64,000 nt of DNA from Brasenia schreberi (taxonomy: Eukaryota; Streptophyta; Magnoliopsida; Nymphaeales; Cabombaceae): contig JAYKKT010000055.1 of NCBI GenBank assembly GCA_036023115.1, positions 8,329,001 to 8,393,000 of the forward strand, read 5' to 3'. Both the position numbers and the translations under genes were made by a program. Below, one piece after another: positions 1 through 49,269 of the stretch. Position 1 is the stretch's first letter. Every line of letters begins with the position of its first letter. The notes beneath the pieces were generated by a model. It made no database searches. It saw only the letters and a program-made list of their open reading frames with translations, and was not told the DNA's origin.

Positions 1-1005
1 TTCTACAAAAATTTTAGATTTTTTGGAGATCCATAACTGTTCTAAAAAAAATCAGAGACGAGTCGCTGAAAACAGAATGAGTTTCTGTTTTTCAAGAACT
101 TGGGATGTTTTTTAGTTTAGAAGTTAAAATCACGATTTTGTTAAACCTTTGAAATTGGAATTTTGTTTTTGAAAACTTATTGAATCTCAAACGATTTTCA
201 AAGCTTCTAGGATGACCTTTGAGCAATGGTTTAAGAAAGCCTATATTGAAAAGAGCTCACTTACGCACAATCGTCTACACGAAGTGAGAAAATCAACTTT
301 GTAGTTTGAGTAAACTAACTGACACGCTCGCACACACGATGTAGTTTAGAAATTTTATTTCAAATCTTCACATAGGTTTCGGAATAAAAATTCATGTCTA
401 CAACCCTATCTCGACCTAGGCTGGCTTTTGCTTTTGTCTTGGCTTGGACTGACTCTCTGTCTTTACTTGGGCCGACTTTTTGTTTTGTCGTAACAGGGAG
501 TTCTCTTTCTTCTCTCTTATATTTTTTTATTAAGCGTACCTTTTTGTTTTGTAGATTTCAGAATGAACCAGGCTCTGATACCACTGATAGCCTTTGGGCG
601 ACCTCTACAACGATCTGAGATAACTTTCTTCCTTATTTCTGGTACGCCACAACAATAATAGCAGCAACAACCTACTTCCTTCTTTTGAGTAGCAGAATAA
701 CACGAAGTTTTGAGGCGGTTTCCACACAACCGATTTTCTAGAGAGGGTTTTCTCTTTGTTTTCATTGTGGTTATTCCCAGTGCACTCATATGTATTTATA
801 AAGCAGTGTCGGCTCCTTTCCTCTCGGGTTTTCTAGTTGGGCTTTTTGTTTGGAGCCTCATTTAGTAGGTTATGGTGTTAATCCGTAACCAACTGACCGT
901 TACAGATTAACACTGTAACTTCCACTATAGGTAACGGTTGGATGGTCAATCCAACCATTCTTGTGATAAGGTTGCCTATAATGGTCGCCTTTACGTTACA
1001 TAACA
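1..1005 (-). mobile_element. Edge of a Copia-type LTR retrotransposon: 5' LTR (585-1005) and start of the internal region
   Basis: Read on the minus strand, a Copia-type primer-binding site (tggtatcagagcc, the plant initiator-tRNA-Met site) lies at about 571-583. One base before it ends a candidate LTR running from about 1005 (TGTTATGTAACG) to 585 (ending CTATCA), so the LTR has TG...CA ends. A TATA-like tatttataaag lies at about 790-800. The internal region would run from 570 to the left edge and beyond, so no gag or pol is visible. No second LTR or target duplication can be checked. The LTR bounds are inferred from the primer site and the terminal dinucleotides. Confidence 0.42.
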
Positions 1006-2269
1006 TGGGGTGAATCGTTCCGGTGACATTCCTCCTTCCATGTAGTTGTTGTTCTTCAATATGTTCTCAAAGTTTTTGCTATGTTATGTATATCAAAAGC
1101 CATGGAAACATAAAATGTGATCTATTGTCCGTCCCCACCCTATCTTGCCTCTAAAGATGAATTAACTACGGACTTGGAAAGAAGCACCACGTGTTGAGAT
1201 GCCTCACCTCGTCATGATCTTACGACGGACTAGTCATCTTCGGACTTTATAGACGAGGTCCTGACGACCTTCTCAATGTCGTGAAACCTGCTCCACTTGG
1301 AGTCCTTGGTTCCCAAGTCATGGACGTGATCCCTCTCATCTTGGATTCTAAAGATGCCCCAAGATATGGCATTGAAGCCGCCGTGGAAAAACCGGTTGAT
1401 GACATTATGCACTCAAGTCCTAACAAGATTCTTGATGCCGTTTTTGAGGAGCTCCTCCTTCCCCACATTCCAAGCATGATCTTGCATTCCTAATGCATGA
1501 TGATGAAATGGAGAGGCATTTGCAGTTTGTGGAAGCTCTATTAGATGAAGAAATGTCGAATGATGAGTTTGCTTTCAAAGCTCTACACATTTTTGTAACC
1601 TTGCTTAGCGAGGCCCTAAAGATTGGCATTCAATCCTTTATCCGTGATGCTTTTCGTGCTTCAATAATTAGCTTCCACATTCCACTTAGTTGTTTCTCGA
1701 GAGAAAGCCATCATGAGTGAACTTTCCCAACTTTGTTCCAAGCTCACAGGGTCGAGGCAAATTACAAGCTTACTTCAATCATCGAGGAGCGTGTATCTTT
1801 GTGGAGGATGAAATCTATTGTATGAGAATCCTTTTCGGCCATCTCTGGCAATCAAGCGCGGCTATTGGAAGAAGAGGAGATTATAAATGCCACCCTTGTT
1901 GATATTCATCTTTTATGGAGTGGACTACACTGCTTGCTCGAACGTGCTCCCCAACATTGACTATGTTATGTGTCTCGGCACTTGAAAACTTATTTTATGG
2001 GTTGCGTAAACCTTGTTATTGTCATACTTTTTTATGAACTGTCTTTACAATTCAATTGGGACCTTATGCATATCCTCCTCAAATGGTACGCACATATCTC
2101 TTTGAATACCTTATGCTTATTCTTCTTCCAATTTCTTTTCACTCAAGCCAACAAGTTGGTATGCCCGTTTTGGCTTTGCTCGATAATGATAAATGGACCT
2201 TCTTAGTTGGCCGACCACTTCTCTTGTTCACGATCCTTCATTCCGAGTAGTAATATTGCTTTAAATGAG
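1006..2269. other. Unassigned stretch
   Basis: Short open stretches occur on the plus strand at 1281-1493 and 1493-1720, but I recognise no protein family in them. The first reads like a folded protein (a V-M-D-V-I-P-L-I-L-D segment) and the second is acidic and helical. They may belong to the decayed retroelement to the right or be chance frames. Confidence 0.2.
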
Positions 2270-2529
2270 GTTGCCCACATCAAAATATTTAGGACACATT
2301 TTTATTGTATGTCGAGTGGCTTTCTCCTTATTTTGTCTTAGATTTTCTATTGCAATTAGCATATCCTTGCTTAGTGCATCCAAACCAATATACATAGCTT
2401 GTATGTACTTATATGACTCGAAATCATTCTCTCTCAACTCCGAGACTTTACCTCAATCTCTGAAGGCAACATGACATCCTGTCTATAAGTGAGTTGGTAA
2501 GGGGAGAATCCCTTCGCCGTTGTCCTATT

Positions 2530-3020
2530 TCATGACAATACTTTGACCGATCCTCAATTGAATTCTTGTTAGGTCAATGAAAATCTTGTTGGTGGCATCG
2601 ACTTATCTATTTACCTTAGCATAGTATGGGCAAAGTAATCAATTCGGATGTCAAACTCTTTTGTAAAGGCTACCACTTTATCTCCCATAAAAATTGTTCC
2701 ATGATCGGTCATTATCATCCCGAGTATAGAGAACCTAAAGATGATGTGGTTCATTATGAACCTAATCAACTTATTTTGTGTAATTGATGTTATGGAGATG
2801 TTCTACCAATTTGGTGAAGTAATCAGTAACGACGATAATATAGGCATCCATTTCACCGATAGAGGGTATATTTTACCGGTTAAATCCATTGCTGACCCCT
2901 TCAACGGCCACGGTTTGACTATGGGGTGCGGATCCTCTATCGGCATGTAATACATGGGCCCGTATTGTTGGCAAGCCTTGCAGTCGTACTTGATACAATC
3001 TGTGAGAATGGTTGGCCTGA
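2530..3020 (-). pseudogene. Ty3/gypsy integrase remnant
   Basis: A zinc-finger half (DCKACQQYGP followed by DPHPIVKPWP) is readable at about 3000-2900. The core-domain block TDHGTIFMGDKVVAF is readable at about 2715-2665, with the D of the DDE triad in TDHG. Frames are broken. This is the typical plant Ty3/gypsy integrase arrangement. Confidence 0.6.
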
Positions 3021-3429
3021 AATAGCCGTGTCAATGAATCAACCACCTCATATTTTGCCTAGTGCAGTGAGCCCATCACATGCCTTCATGAACTTCCACC
3101 ATCACTCGTACTACTTCTAGTCCCAATCATTTTAGGAGCATTCCCTCGTAGCTTCTCTTGAACAATTCTTCGGCTATGAGTGCATATTACATCGATTAGT
3201 ACTTGTTTTTTATATCAACTCTTTCGGAAGGGTTGTTCATGTCCTAGACGAGACTTTCTTTCCACCCTTCGTCCATTATGAGTGCGGCTTCACCATGTGC
3301 TATATCGATTTGGAATGTGTCGGTTTTCATGCAATGTCTGGATGCCTGTTGTACTAAGCATGTTGGATTCTTCATTCTCAAACATGGGGATGTGTGCAAT
3401 CAACGCTTCTAAAAACTATTGTATCAATT

Positions 3430-3800
3430 CAGTGGTTGTTTGGTGATATTCTCGTAACTCTCTCCATTGCATCGGTATTCTCCATTTAGTTGCTTAACGA
3501 CTAATTTTGTATCGCCATACACTTGCATGTAGTACACTTGGGAGTGAGCAACCATCTTAGTACGACGATAATGGCCCCATACTTGGCTTTGTTGTTGGTA
3601 AGCCCGAGCCCATGGTCATCATGAATTTCCCAGACAAGCCATTCAAACTACTAATAGTAATGCCATTCTCACACCTTGTTGATTGCTTGATCCGTTGAAA
3701 GCCATCACCCACGGCAATGAGGCCCGATTTCCTTGAATTTCTTCTATCAGACACGTCTTCTACTAGATGATTTGTTAGGAAATCTACCACGCCTTGCCCT
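3430..3800 (-). pseudogene. Ty3/gypsy RNase H remnant
   Basis: On the minus strand around 3540-3430 a segment reads VYGDTKLVVKQLNGEY, the characteristic plant Ty3/gypsy RNase H block around its catalytic aspartate. The preceding sequence is frame-broken. Its position between the RT and integrase remnants fits. Confidence 0.6.
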
Positions 3801-4199
3801 TTTACAGCTCGAAGGGGTACATGAGTTAAATAGAATAAATTAAGCTAAATACCCTTCTTAACTAATCTCCCTTGAAAGACTGGCCTGCGAAGTAGGTAGA
3901 AAAAAAATGTCCACCTTCCAGATCACTTGCGTTTGCCTTAGCAACACATAATACTCCAGTTGGGTGTATGTGTGATACAACAACAAACAAAGTTTCTTAA
4001 TTGGAGTGTAACTTAACTCAGTTTTATTTTACAACCAACTACGTAAAACACTATTCCTCCCTTCGATGTCATCATCACCATCTTGTGCAAGAAAGCAACC
4101 TATCGGTTCGTCAAGAGTTGAGATATACAGTTTCAAGGGTGTGCCCATTTTCAACAAGATCAATATTGGGGGCTTGCTAGGCATTGCTTTATCTCATCA

Positions 4200-5210
4200 A
4201 AAGTTTTTTGTTACTCCTCTCACCAAATGAATTCCTCCATTTCTTTTGAATTGAGCAGCGGTGAGAAGTGTCTGAGCCTCCCAACCGAGTTAGCGATGAA
4301 CCTTTTAAGAAACTTTATTTGGCCCAGCAAGCCCCTCAACTCCCATTTGATCTTTGTGGGAAGGGAGGCACTTCCATTATTACCTTGGCTTTTTGTTCTA
4401 ATCAACTATGATTCCCTTTTGGTGTACCATCAATCTAAGGAGGTGTCCTCCTATCACTGTGAAGTATACTTTGCTGGTTTCATTTTTAGGCCATGTAGGG
4501 ATATTTTGTCTCAAAACATTTGAAAGTTGTTTTAGAAACATCACTCCTGCAAACGAAAATCTGGTTGTACCCAGAGGCTCCATCCATGAAAGACAACATC
4601 CCTCGGGTCACTGTCACATCCGGGGCATGACGTACTCATCCTTAAGATTGGCGAGATTTGTATTCCAGTAATCTATATAAATTTACAGCTTCCCATTCTT
4701 CTTTTGTACCGGCACGATATTGGATAATTATTGGATGTATTTCGCCTATCAAATAGATTTTGTCAATAATAGTTAGTCCATTTCAACTTTGATTATCAAC
4801 AGTATGTGTGGATCGAATACTTGTTTGTGGGGGTAGTATGAATTCAATAAGATCATACAACAACCCTGACATCTCATGGTATTCCCATGTGATACGGTCT
4901 TTATACTTCTTTGCTAGGCCGACCAATTACCTTTGAGCTTCATAAGGCAAAAAAGTGCTAATTTTAGTAGTCTTAGGTGCATCTTTTGCACCCAAGTTGA
5001 TCTCAAGAAGAGGGTCATGTGCTATGAAATCAAGCTCATGTCGCCTCTCTGCTTTCTTGGGGCGGCCGTCTCATATTGTTGCCCCCCAAGCATGGCTTGG
5101 TTCGATTAGTTGTTGATTAGGCTGAGTTAGTCTTTGACCAATGGGTTAGATTTTGCTTGAACATCCACTATGGCTGTCATTTATTCTTATCCATAGGCTC
5201 CAGCCGAGCC
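4200..5210 (-). pseudogene. Ty3/gypsy reverse transcriptase remnant
   Basis: Three conserved plant Ty3/gypsy blocks are readable on the minus strand. At about 4928-4870 is a segment like the pre-RT block (KYKDRITWEYHEM). At about 4597-4548 is the RT block LSFMDGASGYNQIF. At about 4350-4280 is the RT thumb/connection block ELRGLLGQIKFLKRFIA. They lie in different frames with stops between them, so no product is possible. The spacing agrees with one old RT domain. Confidence 0.7.
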
Positions 5211-7029
5211 TAAGGATCTCGCAGAGTTGCTTGTGGATGTTCGTGGTTCTTGGTTGGCTTGTGTCCTACAAACGACCTTCTTGATTTAGAAACATTTCTA
5301 AGTGTACCGGCACATGTAGTCTTCTTCGGTCTCATAGTCCTCAAGGTTCATTATGGGATGCACGTGAGGTGAGTAGAGAATGGCATCGGTGATGTTGACA
5401 TTGGCTGGAAAAGGGTTAGGATCTCCTTTTACGGTCCCATGTCATCATTCCACATCACTAACTCTTGATGGAGAATGGAAGGCACACACTAGTTCAAATG
5501 AATCCAATCATGCCCTAATAAGGCCGCATACAATGGTCTTGCATCAACCATGAAGACTATTGTAGTGGACTTCTTACCCCATGGTGACCTCCGTTACAAG
5601 GCACCCTCTGGTGTCTGTCATTGTCATCTCCACTTTCATGTGATCGTCAACAAATCTCCCAATTTTCTTAAGGGAGACTTACATTACATTGATAATGGCA
5701 TCACCATTTACTAATATTCAGATCCAATGGTGGGTCAAACTCATAGCATGCATCACAACTGCAGGGGAAAAACATTCTCGTTTTCATCTTGGAAGTACTC
5801 TTTCGTATCTATCGATTTTGAGCTCGAGGCCTCTCGACTCACAGTTTGGTGAGGGTATTGGGATCATATGGAGTGACGATTGTCTTTGCTCTTGGTGATT
5901 GACAAGCTGCATGTTGACTTTTGGTGCCTCTTCTTCACTCTTTGCCAAACACTGTCTTTCGAGATGTCATTTTTGGTTTGATTCTCAACCCATTAGCCGA
6001 CGAGCACTGCCATTTTTGGTTGAGAATCAAAATACATTGTCTTTCGAGATGTCATTTTTGCCACACACCATCACTCCCCGTGGTCCACACACTTTGGTCT
6101 TCCTTGCATGGGCTAGATTCTCAACCCATTAGCCAATGAGAGTATCGACTCATGGTTTGATCATCCTCGCCAGCGGTTCTCGTTGTTGTGGCTTAGGAAA
6201 TTTCATGGATATTTGCAAGATGTATCTTTCGCCTTCTTTTTGTACCCTTTTGATTAGTCGATTCCTTTGACTCTTCGGCATGATCAACAACAAGACCAGA
6301 CAATTGAACACCAACATCCGAGGATGAGGTGACTTGTGATTGGCATCTGGTGGTGGGTATACTTTATCTACATTCTCACCTCAGGACTTACCCTCCCAAG
6401 TCCTTTAATGAGTTGGGATTTTGCTGTTGGTCTTGGGCCACCAAACTTACCTGGGCTATCGTCGATCGCGACTTTTGGGTGATGGCCCAATTCCAACCAC
6501 GTTCATCGGCATTTTGGGTGATGGCCCAATTCCAACCATGTTCTGGTGTTCGTGTGAAGATCATTCTTTCTTTCTCCACTCTTTTTATACTCTCTTCTTT
6601 CTCATGCCAGATGATTCCTAGCCATTTATGTTTCTCCACCACACCTTTGTAGAACAATCACTTCGTCCATACAAAAGGGTAGTGGAATCTGTACGAGTTG
6701 TCAGCGTTGGCATGGCCAATTTTGACTCTTGTTACGGTGCACATGTGAGGCTGTGTGTAGATGCGAGGGGGTTGCAACCTCCTACATGGCCAACTTGGAT
6801 GAAGGCGGCTATGTTCGTACGAGGTGATCTCAACCTCATGTTCATCTTTATCTGGTACACTCATTCACGTTTTCCGTGTTGGCATATATCGCCGATGCAG
6901 CATAATCAGTAAACGGCATTTGTCATTGTCTCAACTGTCAACCGGCATTTTTTTTTGACCAATCCTGCCACAAAATTTGTGGCGTCATCACCCCTATCGC
7001 TTAACTTGTTCTGGGTCGACTTGTAAGTA

Positions 7030-8978
7030 GAGAAATATATGCAATTTAAATATGGTACTTGGGTTCCCAAGATTTCCAGCAAAGGCCATAATGTGGCACG
7101 AGCTACCCATATAAGTGGTCATGCGGGTTTCTATGGCTCTCATATAAAAAATGTGAAATGGATGCCATTGGAAGGATGGGTGAAAAAATAATTTGCAAGG
7201 GATAAGGTAATCAAGGGTGACCAGAAAGCAAAGGACTTTTACGAGATCATCAGGGTTGCTGGATAGATGGTTTCTGAAGAAACATCAATCGGTGCAGGTC
7301 AGCCCCAGCTGAAGCTTCAAGAGCTCTAACTGGATTAAAAATATTTAAATGGATGAAGAGGATTCTGCTGGAAACAAGCAACCACTGTCCCATGTTTAAA
7401 TACATCATGAACTTGATAAAGGACTCGCTAATTCAAATCTATCATATCCTTCTTGAGAGGAACCGCTTCGTTCATCAGCTTGCAACCCACAGCCTTGAAT
7501 TGCCTTTGGGGCTTCAGCCCCGTCTTGTACCAAAAAGAATATATTTGATTTATAATCAGCTTTGGAAGTTGCCTAACAGCGTGGTTGCTCATGGCTTCAT
7601 GTAGAAATGAGGTGCATTTTGACCAAGGTCGAGAATTTAAAACAGTAAGATTTGAGCAGTACCGATCCCATTATTCATAAAGAAAACCATCTCTTATGAA
7701 GCAGCTGTTAGACGAACTTTGTGCATATGGCCGTCCATCATAACGTTTCTCAAGATAAGCTTTACACCCACCAGCAGAAGCATCTCCAACTCTCATGGCT
7801 AGGCGTTGCACATCAGGTTGTCTCCAGTTCGTTCTCGAGTCACTTCTCATACCGGTCAAGAAGTGCATCCACCGTAATCCGATCCATCATTTTACAAAAC
7901 AAAGACGCAAACTGATTGGGTTTGGGTCCACACAGCCCAACCTGACTTTGTCAGGTTGCTTCAGGCCGACAAATACCCGAATCAAGGTGCCTAAACCCTA
8001 ACCAGAAGCTGGATTCTTAGGGATCAGGTTTTTTATCATGGCATTTCATTATGACATTTCTCAAGAAGAATTTCGTGGCATTCTGGAGACATACCATGAT
8101 TAGATGATTGTTATGTCCACCATCACAGCGTGGTAGAGAAGATACCATGCCAGATGATAGTTATGCTGGGAGAGAGCATCTCTCATGCGACTAGCCTTTG
8201 TACGAAAAATGGCCTCCCGTATTCAACAGAAGCATTTTAATCGCACTCGCCTCCCACTGTTTCATCTTTATCTCATCATTTGTCCAATCTTGTTTGCTAA
8301 TGCTTCATCTTTATTTCTCCAATTTCCAACACAATTAGCAGGAAGAAGCCAAACTTTGACAAGACAGAGTATCAAAAACTGACACCATTCGGGAAATGCT
8401 TACTAGACATGCTCTGCCTAGTGGTATACAACAAATGAATGGTTGATTGTACCATACAATGGAGAATAAATTACAATATCTCTGTGAACAATCTAAAGAT
8501 GGAAGGATCCTAGATAAATGTGCCACTCAGACCGCATTTAACAGCAAAGCATGACCTCAGCCAGTGACCAAAATGTTCTTCAGTCATGAAATACACACCA
8601 ACCAGCACGTGATCTAATCAGCCATCATCTATTGTTGCTGCTACAGTTTCTGCAGATTCAGAGAAACGGGGTTGCCTGCTGAATTTATTAGTCATAATCA
8701 ACGATCTTGCAATTTCCCATCAAGCAGCAGCTACATCGAAGACCATCGTGCCCACTATTGTTGAGATACCATCCATCTACCACAAGGATAACTCAAATGT
8801 GTCAAAGGAAATGAGAAGAAAACAATAGATTATCGATCAAACAGCCACCTATCTTTCACACTTCTTGAGGCAGAACCTTTTGATGTGGAATAATGATTTT
8901 TCATCAAGGAAAATTATGTTGATAAAGAATATCTTTTACAACTTGTACAATGAAGGATTCGGAAGAAGCTGAACGCAT
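7030..8978. other. Unassigned stretch downstream of the AGD gene
   Basis: From about 7034 to 7330 the plus strand gives a coherent reading with only a few stops (for example GTWVPKISSKGHNVARATH, then HAGFYGSHIKNVKWMPLEG). This looks like a decayed coding segment, but I do not recognise the family. A minus-strand open stretch at 7671-7868 is also unrecognised. I see no RNA gene or repeat in the rest. Confidence 0.25.
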
Positions 8979-10233
8979 CAGTGTTGTCTGACGCGTATCG
9001 TATCGTGTATCGCTGGGCTCCACGATACGGGCGTATCGTATCGTATCATACTTTAATATTAAAATAATACAAAAATTATTTAAAAAATTAAGAAAATTAG
9101 TAAAAGTCCAAAATAAATCTGGAAAAATCTGATAATTGCTTTAAATTCATATAATGCAAAGTTTAGCACATATTGAACATTCAACATTGAATAATTGGAT
9201 CCAAAATTATATATTTTGAAGCAAAAAATGAAATACATTTACATTTTACATATTTTAATTTGTATCAGGATTATTAACTAAATAATCTTCATCTTCTACT
9301 TGATAAAGATTCAAAGTTTCTCATCACCTTCTGCTTTAAAATGAAAATCTTCATCTCCTTCGTGATGTTGTTGTACTTCAAATTAATTCATGCAATGTCT
9401 TCTTCGGTTAGGAGTGCATTTTCTTCGTTATCTTCCATAATCCACTCATCTAATATATCAAAATTAACAAACTGCTATCTTTGTACATGTAGTTGTCATA
9501 TTTGCTAATTTTCATATGTGAGCAAAACAATGAGCTCAATTTCTTTGATTATTGACTCTATGACACCTCAGTGATGTGATATTATTACTTGATGATATCC
9601 CTTTTTCTCTTACAATTAGATTTTTAACTAATGCTTGAGTTTCATTTCTCACTTCACAGACTCAGTTAAGCCTCACACACGCTGATCATGTTCAACTCAA
9701 TGGAAGTCACGTAAGGTGAACCCTAAAATAGTGAAGTTGTGAAATGCCCACTCAATGAACCGAGACAACCAAATGTTTTTAATTGTTTGCGATCTCATGA
9801 AATTAGAAACTGCTAGCAGAAATATACCTAAAAGTTGGCAACAGAAAGGAAAATGATTTTGTCACAATTTTTATTTGTTTGTAAATTATTTTTATTCAAT
9901 AAATAAAATTATAAACCCAAATTACAAGCATAAAGAAGTGAAGAGAGGCGAAGAGAGGCCAGAAACTTGTAAAAAAAATTAAATTTTTTTTTTGGGCGTA
10001 TCGCCCGTATCATACCGTATCGTATCGTATCGTGATACGATACGTACGATACGGTGCGATACGGATAACACTGGAATGCATTGTTTCATCTCCAAGACAA
10101 ATCCTAGTCTTTCTGCATTATCCACACAACGGTACATTTTACAGATCTTTGTAGCATCAGGGTACCGTATCGTATCGTATCGTGGCTTCCCACGATACGA
10201 TACGTACGATACGGTGCGATACGGATAACACTG
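8979..10233. mobile_element. Non-autonomous hAT-like DNA transposon with 8-bp target duplication
   Basis: The left end begins CAGTGTTG and the right end finishes AACACTG. The element is flanked by the identical 8-mer GAACGCAT at 8971-8978 and 10234-10241. An 8-bp duplication with CAG...CTG inverted ends is the signature of the hAT superfamily. Both subterminal regions are filled with alternating CGTATCG and CGATACG motifs in inverted orientation. The roughly 900-bp AT-rich interior holds no long open frame, so it must be mobilised in trans. The right end is present twice (see the tandem repeat entry). Confidence 0.72.
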
Positions 10234-10322
10234 GAACGCATTGTTTCATCTCCAAGACAAATCCTAGTCTTTCTGCATTATCCACACAACGGTACATTTT
10301 ACAAATCTTTGTAGCATCAGGG
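10017..10322. repeat. Tandem duplication of the transposon right end plus about 90 bp of flank
   Basis: Copy 1 (about 10017-10162) and copy 2 (about 10163-10322) each contain the CGTATCG-rich transposon end, GGATAACACTG, a target-site copy (GAATGCAT in copy 1, GAACGCAT in copy 2) and then the same host flank ending GTAGCATCAGGG. The copies differ by a few bases and by an extra GGCTTCCCAC in copy 2. Confidence 0.85.
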
Positions 10323-11065
10323 CAATTTTCTCATTCTGTTTACAAGTGATACTCGTGTAGTTTGTAGAACGCATACAAGAAAATGGCCAACTAAGAAGGC
10401 AATCTTTTTGTTACAATATTCAATATTATAAATATTTAATGGTAGTGGCAAATATTACTTTCTTTGTAACAATGGCCCGTTTTTGCCATTCACTTTACCA
10501 GTGATACTTTCTGGATTTGTTTGTAGACATGCAAGCACACAACCATGCATACACACAGCACTTTGTCCACACTTATGTTAGTAATAAATCCAACTATTTC
10601 AATTCTAATATTCTATATCTGCAATCATATTCTCTATCACATTAAGAGTGAGGATTTCCAAAGGAATTTCAGTTACTTTCCTATATCATGGGCATCACGT
10701 TCTCCATGAAATGATCATAAAATGGTGTGACATTTTAAACATAAGGCACAAGTTTTGTGCAATATGTATTCCATTCCATTTTTTTAAGGCAACATATACA
10801 CTACCAGTCAAATGCATGATAAATCCACAAAATGTATTTTGTTACGGTATAGATCTAGTAGCACAGGAGCACCACATCATCGAGAGTAACATGTTACACA
10901 TGCCAGCCTGTATCCTGCTGTGCGTAGGGCTAGAGAAGTCCTTGAGATTACAAACTGTTCACCGGAAGACACCTTCTAGTCATTTTCACCAAAAAACAGA
11001 ATGCATGGAGATCTAGACCAACGCTTACAGATGCACATTTCCAGTATGGACGTGAGCATTCTCCT
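10323..11065 (-). other. 3' flank and probable 3' UTR of the AGD gene
   Basis: This sequence directly follows the AGD stop codon on the minus strand. I see no second gene here. The polyadenylation site could not be placed with confidence. Confidence 0.35.
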
Positions 11066-48230
<37,165 letters not shown>

Positions 48231-48565
48231 CTGCAAGAGTATAATACTAATGATAATAACATATCACCCATTCATTCAATCCAAGTACATTCATCATGAG
48301 TTCATGCAATTATGTGCTTACTTGCATGGGTTTTTCACATAACGTTGTGGGTGGAATTTGTCTCATAATGATCAGCTTGCATGTAGAAGTTGAGTAATAT
48401 TTAAAAACTCAAGCACAAATTACTGAAGGCCCTAATGAACATGTTCACTAAAATAGTGAGATATGGTTCATTAGATAAATGGCACAAAAATGGGCCTTAT
48501 CTTGTAGAAAATAATCCTGCTTGGACGGTCGTGTTTGAAACCAAATAAACGTTGGTCCTTCTTGT

Positions 48566-48985
48566 TGTTGAAGAATATGAATATCTGTTGTTTTTAGTGT
48601 CAGTTTTAGTAATTTTTTATGTTTCAGGTATTATTATAATTACCCGTAGTACTAAGCGCATTTTGGTTATTTCGTGTTTAACAACCCATTATATAAGGGC
48701 TGAACTTTTTGTATTAGGATTAAGAGAGTAAGGTTAAGAAAGAGAGAGAGGGGGCCTCCTTTGGAGGGTCTGCCGCCTCCTTCGATCTCCATATTTTCTC
48801 TTCACTTGTTTTTCTCGTGTTTGTGATATTTGATCTTTTATTGCACTAACCACGTTTTCCAACATGATATCAGAGCTTTCGATCGATGGAAGCAGTGACT
48901 GCGAGCATAGGAGAAAAGAAAAAAAAAGATTCGGCAACAGGAGATTGTAGGCGACAATATTATTCAGGTGGCAATTGTTACAAAA
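48566..48985 (+). mobile_element. L4: 5' end of an L-family element, interrupted by Cop4
   Basis: The 5' LTR is 48566-48864 (TGTTGAAGAATATG...CCAACA) with a primer site tgatatcagagc at 48865. It is followed by 120 bp of interior that begins like L3 (TCGATCGATGGA-GCAGTG). It is cut at 48985 by the Cop4 LTR. The remainder should lie beyond the right edge of the window. Confidence 0.82.
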
Positions 48986-49248
48986 TCATATTATTGAATG
49001 AAAGAAAAACTTACAGATTTTGGCAGATTAGAGGAATGCCTCAAATCTGCCCCAAAAGACATAAAGGCGTCCCCTTTTTTTTTACTGTTGCTCAGCCTCT
49101 TCACATTAAATGACTTAACCCTAATCTACCTATTTATAAGCTATCTAACTTGAATGACTAAATTGCCCCTAATCATACTTAAGTACTACTAAATGGACAT
49201 AAGCTATACTAAGACCCATAATGATTATTAATTAACCAATCTCTAACA
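48986..49248 (-). repeat. 3' LTR of Cop4
   Basis: About 263 bp, TGTTAGAGATTGG...AATATGA on the minus strand. The lower bound is inferred by analogy with Cop2 and Cop3. Stem-loop at 49022-49051. Confidence 0.75.
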
Positions 49249-49269
49249 CTCCCCCTTAAGTTGGGTGAA

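Larger units (their letters stand above)
2270..6900 (-). mobile_element. Heavily decayed Ty3/gypsy retrotransposon
   Basis: Minus-strand pieces of a Ty3/gypsy pol occur in the expected order from high to low coordinate: pre-RT and reverse transcriptase (about 5200-4200), RNase H (about 3800-3430) and integrase (about 3020-2530). All frames are broken by many stops and shifts. The order RT, RNase H, integrase is that of Ty3/gypsy and not Copia. I found no LTR pair, so the bounds are approximate. Local repeats at 5940-6130 and 6465-6540 lie in what would be the gag side. Confidence 0.65.

Noticed and set aside
9992..10228. Plus-strand frame with repeated SYR words near 10000-10228
   Set aside because: It is the translation of the CGTATCG repeats at the transposon end.
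8979..10322. CGTATCG arrays as a CRISPR or regulatory repeat array
   Set aside because: The units are contiguous, variable, inverted at both ends of an element with 8-bp target duplications, and the setting is a plant nuclear genome.
48231..48565. A missing first AGD exon just upstream of 48230
   Set aside because: I read all three minus-strand frames for the expected N-terminal BAR words (S-P-x-F-x-K, RCxKxYKG) and found none before L4 begins.
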